DNA from: Gp13-AA77 sp035949375
Lineage (GTDB): Bacteria > Acidobacteriota > Terriglobia > UBA7540
Length of the DNA stretch: 64,000 nt
Reading direction: 5' to 3'
Assembly: GCA_035949375.1 (NCBI GenBank)
Contig: DASZIG010000122.1
Coordinates: 62,001 to 126,000, forward strand
Position 1 is the stretch's first letter; each line of letters begins with the position of its first letter. Positions 59,397-64,000 of this stretch are shown here, piece after piece. Made by a program: the position numbers and the translations under genes. The notes under the pieces are model-generated. The model did not search any database. It had not been told where the DNA came from and was given only the letters and a program-made list of their open reading frames with translations.

Positions 59397-59757
59397 CCTT
59401 CGCGGGCAATTCGAGGAAAGGTCAGGAAAAAACAAGGCCTAATCGAGGAACGAACCCACTATGTGGTTTAGAATCAATAAACCTCTCGGATCGAAGCTGG
59501 TATCTGTCATCTTGCGGACCGACCCTCCAGGGCGCAGTCATTCCCGCGAAGGCGGGAATCCATCTTCGACATCGTATTGTCAATTCTTGCGGAGTGGACT
59601 CCCGCCTTCGCGAGAATGACGGTGCGTCAAAAGGGATCCAAGAGGGCGAATGATGTCACCACGGGGAAAAAGAGCCAAGATCGCGGAACGAACCCACTAT
59701 GTCCTTTAGAATCAGCAAACAGATTCGAGCGGAGGCCTCCTTCGAGGGCCAAGCCTA
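59397..59757. other. Repeat-filled intergenic region
   Basis: About 360 bases with two 36-bp direct repeats (59447-59482 and 59685-59720) flanking an imperfect inverted repeat (59537-59620). No gene was seen. The promoter of the HemL-like operon should lie near its right end but was not recognised. Confidence 0.6.
59447..59720 (+). repeat. Direct repeats flanking an inverted repeat
   Basis: GGAACGAACCCACTATGT followed by TTTAGAATCA and AAAC occurs at 59447-59482 and 59685-59720 (about 33 of 36 bases shared; A-rich upstream context also similar). Between them the arms 59537-59562 (starting GTCATTCCCGCGAAGGCG) and 59595-59620 match at 24 of 26 bases. The layout resembles a small non-autonomous insertion, though the direct repeats are too long to be ordinary target duplications. 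Confidence 0.65.
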
Positions 59758-61086
59758 ATGCCCAACGACACCGCACGGTCGCGTAAGCTTTTCGACCGCG
59801 CTCTCGAGGTGCTGGTCGAGGGCGGGAGTTCCCCGTCGCGCGGCCCTGCGAATTATGGCGCCTACCCGCTTTTCATCGAGCGCGGCGCGGGCGCCCGCCT
59901 TTGGGACGCCGACGGCAACGAATACCTTGACTGGATGATGGCTTACGGCGCATTGCCGCTCGGGCACGCCCATCCTCGCGTGGTGGAGGCGATCACGGAA
60001 GCGGCCTCCGGCGGGACGCTCTTCGCTGCCGCCACCGAGATCGAGGTGGAAGTCGCCGAGATTCTGCGCGGCATGGTCCCGGGCGCAGAACGGGTGCGCT
60101 TCGCCAATACCGGCACCGAAGCTGTGATGGCGGCCATTCGCCTGGCGCGCGCCTTCACCGGACGGCCCAAGTTCATCAAATTTGAGGGGCACTATCACGG
60201 CTGGTACGACGATTTCCTGGTGAACTCTCATCCCCAACCTGTGGCTTCGCTCGGCCACCCGCGCGATCCGGTGAAGATCGCCGATAGCTCCGGATTGAAT
60301 CGCCGGGCGCTGGAAGATACCGTGCTCGTGCCCTGGAACGATCTCGATGCCGTCGGGCGGGCGCTCGAAACCCATCGCGGCCAGGTTGCGGCCGTCCTGA
60401 GCGAAGCCATTATGGCCAACATGGGCGTGATCGCGCCCGCGCCCGGGTATCTGACGGGGCTCCGCGAGCTTGCCACCGCGCACGGCGCCCTGCTGATCCT
60501 CGATGAGACCGTCACCGGATTCCGCATCGCCCCCGGCGGATGCCAGCAGCACTACGGGGTGCAGGCGGACCTCGCCACCTTTGGCAAGGCGCTCGGCGCC
60601 GGGCTTCCGGTGGCCGCCATTACAGGCCGCGCGGAGATCATGGAAGCCTTCGCCTGGGGCGGCGTGTTGCACTACGGCACGCAGAACGCGTCCCGGATCG
60701 GCCTGGCCGCGGCGCGCGCCTGCCTCCGCGAGTTGCAGCGCGACCAGGGCGCCGCCTTCGGTCACCTCTGGCGGATCGGCGAGCGCCTGGCTGCCGGCCT
60801 CAACGCAGCTTTTCGCGAAACCGGGACGCGCGCCCTCGCCCAGGGCGTGGGTCCTATGCTGCAAATCCTGTTCACGGATCGTCCCGCGGTCCGCAATTAT
60901 CGTGAGTTTTGCGCCTGCGTGGACCGCGGCAAATATCAGCGGCTGGCGCTGGCTCTTTTCGGGCACGGCGTCTACCTGTCGCCGTCGGCCGCGCTGCATT
61001 CCGTGAGCTCGCTCGCGCACACCGAGGAGGACGTGGCGTTCACGATGGACGCGGTGAGAAAGGTCCTGGCCGATGGCGCCTTCTGA
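59758..61086 (+). CDS. Class III aminotransferase, glutamate-1-semialdehyde-aminomutase-like
   Basis: 442 aa PLP enzyme. ERGAGARLWDADGNEYLDWM, RFANTGTEAVMAAIRLARAF, EGHYHGWYDD, LLILDETVTGFRIAPGG and the PLP-lysine motif TFGKALGAGLP follow HemL. Whether it is a true HemL or a related aminomutase cannot be told; no other haem gene is near, and two SDR genes flank it, so a secondary role (amino-sugar or amino-acid transamination) is equally likely. The next gene starts 14 bases before its stop. Confidence 0.88.
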   Translation: MPNDTARSRKLFDRALEVLVEGGSSPSRGPANYGAYPLFIERGAGARLWDADGNEYLDWMMAYGALPLGHAHPRVVEAITEAASGGTLFAAATEIEVEVAEILRGMVPGAERVRFANTGTEAVMAAIRLARAFTGRPKFIKFEGHYHGWYDDFLVNSHPQPVASLGHPRDPVKIADSSGLNRRALEDTVLVPWNDLDAVGRALETHRGQVAAVLSEAIMANMGVIAPAPGYLTGLRELATAHGALLILDETVTGFRIAPGGCQQHYGVQADLATFGKALGAGLPVAAITGRAEIMEAFAWGGVLHYGTQNASRIGLAAARACLRELQRDQGAAFGHLWRIGERLAAGLNAAFRETGTRALAQGVGPMLQILFTDRPAVRNYREFCACVDRGKYQRLALALFGHGVYLSPSAALHSVSSLAHTEEDVAFTMDAVRKVLADGAF

Positions 61087-62026
61087 CAAGACGGCTTCGC
61101 GACCTGACGGGACGGTATGCCGCGCCCGAGGCGAGCTGGCCGGACGGTCCCGCAGGTCCGAGCGGCCGCACGGAAAAGCCGGGCCGAAGCGAGCCGTGGC
61201 GCTGCCGTCGCCCGGAGCGCCGCTGTTGCCCGGAGCGCGGCTGGCGGGCGGCGGCCCCGAGGGCGTGCTCGCCGGACGTGTAGCCATCATCACGGGCGCG
61301 GCCTCCGGGATCGGACGCGCGACGGCTGCGCTCTTTGCCCGCGAAGGCGCTCGCGTGGTGCTGGCCGATCTCGACCGGGCACTCGGTGCGGCGGCGGCCC
61401 GGGAAATCGCGGCTGAGGGCGGGCGCGCGATTTTCGAGCGGGTGGATGTGACCCGGGCCTCGGACGTCGAGCGGCTGGTCGAGCGCGCGCGGCGGGAATT
61501 CGGCCCCCCGCGGGTGCTCGTGAACAGCGCCGGCGTCATGCGGCGGGCCACGGTGGTCGAGCTCGAGGAAGCCGGGTGGGACCGCGTGCTGGCCGTGAAC
61601 GTCAAGTCGGTCTTTCTGCTCTCGAAGCACGCCATTCCCCTCATGGCGGAGGCGGGCGGCGGCTCGATTATCAATGTAGCCTCGGGCTGGGGCCTGGCCG
61701 GGGACCCGCGCGCGGCCGCGTATTGCGCCTCCAAAGGCGCGGTGGTGCTGCTGACCCGGGCGATGGCGATCGACCACGGCCCCCAGAAGATCCGCGTGAA
61801 CTGCGTTTGCCCGGGGGATACCGACACGCCCATGCTGCGCGGCGAAGCGCGGCAACTCGGCGAGCCGGAGGGGGAGTTTCTGGCCGGCGCGGCGCGGCGT
61901 CCGCTCGGCCGCGTGGGCGCGCCCCGGGAGATCGCCGAGGCCATCCTGTTCCTCGCCGGAAACGCTTCCTCGTTCGTGACCGGCGCGGCCCTGGTGGTGG
62001 ACGGCGGGGGCCTGGCCGGCGCCTGA
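61073..62026 (+). CDS. SDR-family oxidoreductase with basic N-terminal extension
   Basis: 317 aa if read from the ATG at 61073, which overlaps the aminotransferase by 14 bases. The SDR core starts near residue 66 (LAGRVAIITGAASGIGRATA) with NSAGV, Ser in NVASGWG, YCASKGA (YxxxK) and CVCPGDTDTPM. The 64 residues before it are Arg/Pro/Gly rich and unlike any SDR. A GTG at 61265 would give a normal 253-aa protein. Probably a cytosolic NAD(P)-dependent dehydrogenase working with the preceding aminotransferase. Confidence 0.86.
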   Translation: MAPSDKTASRPDGTVCRARGELAGRSRRSERPHGKAGPKRAVALPSPGAPLLPGARLAGGGPEGVLAGRVAIITGAASGIGRATAALFAREGARVVLADLDRALGAAAAREIAAEGGRAIFERVDVTRASDVERLVERARREFGPPRVLVNSAGVMRRATVVELEEAGWDRVLAVNVKSVFLLSKHAIPLMAEAGGGSIINVASGWGLAGDPRAAAYCASKGAVVLLTRAMAIDHGPQKIRVNCVCPGDTDTPMLRGEARQLGEPEGEFLAGAARRPLGRVGAPREIAEAILFLAGNASSFVTGAALVVDGGGLAGA

Positions 62027-62057
62027 TGGGCGCCTGTAGAGCGCCCGAGCGAGCACT

Positions 62058-63308
62058 ATGGAACCGGATCAAATCTGTCCTGCCTGCGGACACGCAATAC
62101 CCGCCGGCGAGCCCGACTGCCCGCGCTGCCGGCGGAACCTGTTTCTCCGCCCGGACGCCATCCTCCTTCTGACCCTGGCCGGCCTGCTCGCGCTTTTCAT
62201 AGTCACGGGCTTTGCCGTTCGCATGTACCACGCGAAGTATGCGGCCCTCGGCCTCGAGTGGTACAACCGGGGCCAGGCCGACCTCGGCGCGGGTCGCGTG
62301 GAGCAGGCGGTTGTCGATTTCCGCACGGCCCTGGTCTACGGGCGCGACCAAGACCTTTATGACCTCCGCCTGGCGCAGGCCCTGGACGCCGCCGGCCGCA
62401 CCGAAGAGGCCAAGGCGTACCTGACGAGCCTATGGGAGCGCGACCCCGGCAACGCGCAGGTGAACCTGGAACTCGGCCGCCTGGCGGCGCGCGCCGGAAA
62501 CACTGAGGAGGCTCTGCGTTACTATCACAGCGCCATGTACGACGATTGGGGCAGCCGGGACCCGGCAGAGGCGCGGCGAACCGTGCGGCTCGAGCTTTAC
62601 CGCTTCCTCATGCGGCAGGGCGACCGCGCCCAGGCCCAATCGGAGCTGGTGGCGATGGCCGCTCTGCTGCCTCCTGACCCGGCGCTTTACACCCAGGTAG
62701 GCCGGCTTTTCATGGAGGTAGACGACTACGCGCGCGCGGCTTCGGAGTTTGAGGACGCGCTCAAGCTCGACCGCAACGCCGGCGAGGCCGCCGTGGCGGG
62801 CGCGGGGGAAGCTGAGTTTCATCTCGGGAACTACGGCCTGGCCCGATACGATCTCGAGCGCGCGCTCCGCGAAAAGCCGGACGATGCGCGGACAAAAGAG
62901 CTGAGAGACCTGCTGGACGAGGCGAGCCTGGTGCTGGGTGCGGACCCGTTCGATTCGCGCCTGTCGCTCGTGGAGCGCAATCGTCGCGCCATCGAGGCAT
63001 TCGATCAGGCGGTGCGCCGGCTGGCGGCGTGCGGCGTGCCGATCGGTAAGACTGCGCCGTCGGGCGGGCCCGCGCCCGGCGCTCCGGCCCCGGCAAGCCC
63101 CCGTCTCGCGGAGCTCGCGGATCGCGCGCGAGCGTTACAGCCCGAGGTCGAGGCCGGCACGCTTCGCGGCAATCCGGATCTCGTCACCAAAATCATGAAT
63201 GTCGTCTTTGACGTCGAGCAGACCCCGGCCGAGTCCTGCGGCCCGCCCGAGCCGTTCGATCGCGCGCTGGTGCTGCTCGCGGCACGGCGTGGGAGCGCTG
63301 AGAAATGA
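62058..63308 (+). CDS. Zinc-ribbon TPR membrane protein
   Basis: 416 aa. An N-terminal four-Cys zinc ribbon (CPACGHAIPAGEPDCPRC) precedes one membrane helix (AILLLTLAGLLALFIVTGFA) and then about six TPR-like helices pairs (LGLEWYNRGQADLGAGRVEQ, LELGRLAARAGNTEEALRYY, FMEVDDYARAASEFEDALKL, LGNYGLARYDLERALREKPD). Such proteins act as scaffolds in the envelope; the partner is not evident. Its stop overlaps the ClC gene start (ATGA). Confidence 0.82.
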   Translation: MEPDQICPACGHAIPAGEPDCPRCRRNLFLRPDAILLLTLAGLLALFIVTGFAVRMYHAKYAALGLEWYNRGQADLGAGRVEQAVVDFRTALVYGRDQDLYDLRLAQALDAAGRTEEAKAYLTSLWERDPGNAQVNLELGRLAARAGNTEEALRYYHSAMYDDWGSRDPAEARRTVRLELYRFLMRQGDRAQAQSELVAMAALLPPDPALYTQVGRLFMEVDDYARAASEFEDALKLDRNAGEAAVAGAGEAEFHLGNYGLARYDLERALREKPDDARTKELRDLLDEASLVLGADPFDSRLSLVERNRRAIEAFDQAVRRLAACGVPIGKTAPSGGPAPGAPAPASPRLAELADRARALQPEVEAGTLRGNPDLVTKIMNVVFDVEQTPAESCGPPEPFDRALVLLAARRGSAEK

Positions 63309-64000
63309 GCGAGGCCGCAGCGAATCCCGGGGGCGGCGCCGCCGCTCTGCCCGACTCCGGCCCGGAGCCCATCGCGGTCTCCCGGCCGGGCTGGACCCGG
63401 CGCGCTCTCGAACATCTGCACGTCGTCAGGATGAAAGAAGGCCAGCTTTTTCTGTTCCTGGCCATGCTGATTGGGGTCTTTTCCGGCCTTCTGGTCGTTT
63501 GCTTTCAGATCACAATCAACTGGGTCCGCCTCTGGCTGCTCGGCTCCGCCCTGGCGCCCTCGCCGTTGCGCCTGATTCTGGTGCCGGCCGCGGCAGGGCT
63601 CGCGGTTGCGTTTCTGGTCATGAAGGTCTTCCCGGACGTGCGCGGTAGCGGGGTGAATCAGACCAAGGCGGCCGTTTATGCCTCGAACGGCCACATCCCT
63701 TTCACCACCGTCGCCGGAAAGTTTATCACCTGCGCTCTCGCCATCGGCAGCGGACAGTCGCTCGGCCCCGAGGACCCGTCGCTGCAGATCGGAGCCGGAT
63801 TCGCTTCCTGGCTGGGAAGGCGGCTACGCATCTCGCGCGACAAAGTCCGGCTGATTGCGCCCGTGGGCGCCGCGGCAGGCCTGGCCGCCGCCTTCAACGC
63901 CCCGATTTCTTCGGTGCTTTTCGTCATCGAGGAAGTGATCGGAAGGTGGAACGCCGGGGTGCTCGGCGCAATCGTGCTGGCGGCGCTCTCGAGCGTGGTC
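63305..64000 (+). CDS. ClC-family chloride channel/antiporter, N-terminal part
   Basis: 232 codons to the right edge. After a hydrophilic N-terminus come helices (LFLFLAMLIGVFSGLLVVCF, LILVPAAAGLAVAFLVMKVF), the GSGVNQTKAAVY region and the selectivity-filter loop GSGQSLGPEDPSLQIGAG, where most ClC proteins have GREGP. AFNAPISSVLFVIEEVIG is the E-helix region with the gating Glu neighbourhood. The C-terminal half and any CBS domains are outside the window. Confidence 0.92.
   Translation, partial: MSEAAANPGGGAAALPDSGPEPIAVSRPGWTRRALEHLHVVRMKEGQLFLFLAMLIGVFSGLLVVCFQITINWVRLWLLGSALAPSPLRLILVPAAAGLAVAFLVMKVFPDVRGSGVNQTKAAVYASNGHIPFTTVAGKFITCALAIGSGQSLGPEDPSLQIGAGFASWLGRRLRISRDKVRLIAPVGAAAGLAAAFNAPISSVLFVIEEVIGRWNAGVLGAIVLAALSSVV

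Noticed and set aside
59755..61944. Antisense frame of 729 codons opposite the aminotransferase and SDR
   Set aside because: Ser/Arg/Pro-rich shadow; both plus-strand genes are clearly real.
1..64000. CRISPR array, rRNA, tRNA or complete IS element
   Set aside because: No regularly spaced repeats, no rRNA-like conserved stretches, no foldable tRNA and no transposase motif were found on reading both strands; short RNAs could still have been missed by eye.

Overview
This is a GC-rich window that reads as a soil or subsurface Acidobacteriota chromosome. The best lineage markers are a PadR regulator beside a giant ADOP-type duplicated permease, a very long TonB-receptor-like protein with an N-terminal carboxypeptidase-regulatory domain, a secreted tricorn protease, many Tat- or Sec-exported glycoside hydrolases, and the habit of filling intergenic DNA with short dispersed palindromes. 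No rRNA, tRNA, CRISPR array, prophage or complete insertion sequence was found.

Layout. 1-548 is the N-terminus of secA, running off the left edge. 1.3-6.3 kb holds a phosphoesterase/esterase pair, a decayed beta-propeller gene, a neutral-ceramidase-like enzyme and a VapBC toxin-antitoxin pair. 6.3-11.6 kb holds a Gly/Lys-rich exported protein, a tricorn protease and a secreted proline-iminopeptidase-like hydrolase. 11.9-19.2 kb is one block: a GldA/GldF/GldG-like ABC exporter, a DUF4340 protein, and two tandem exported amidohydrolases, one of which lacks the metal-binding HxH. 19.3-26.7 kb carries a thiolase, a rhomboid protease, a GH2 exo-glucosaminidase-like enzyme, a cold-shock protein and a membrane-anchored pseudokinase with a C-terminal TPR-like segment. 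26.7-36.4 kb is a carbohydrate/outer-membrane region: GH127, an exported SAM-hydrolase-like protein, a TonB-type receptor and a lipoprotein on the minus strand, then a frameshifted GH78-like gene on the plus strand.

36.5-40.1 kb has a BlaR1/BlaI-type sensor-repressor pair with a readable operator-promoter, then an exported carboxypeptidase-regulatory-domain protein. 40.2-44.3 kb is a gene graveyard: remnants of a BPL_N-domain gene, of leuA, of an NmrA-type reductase and of a group II intron, mixed with an intact TetR, a small membrane protein and an exported TIM-barrel protein. 45.0-48.2 kb is a sulfur-relay operon (cysteine desulfurase, cutC, mnmA). 48.2-52.8 kb is a TldE/TldD pair split by an MCE-domain gene and a RelE-type toxin-antitoxin pair. 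53.0-54.4 kb holds dispersed repeats, a damaged GIY-YIG gene and a shredded second nifS. 54.5-58.5 kb holds PadR-ADOP and a BrnT-like toxin (frameshifted) with its antitoxin. 58.6-64.0 kb holds two SDR dehydrogenases, a HemL-like aminotransferase, a zinc-ribbon TPR membrane protein and the start of a ClC channel.

The most unusual signals are: a 34-bp AT-rich repeat present in two exact copies 52 kb apart; predicted leaderless promoters for two DNA-binding regulators; matched TetR operator palindromes; the active/inactive amidohydrolase pair; the pseudokinase; and a number of genes broken by single-base indels, some of which may be assembly errors. No completely new defence or metabolic system could be demonstrated by reading alone.
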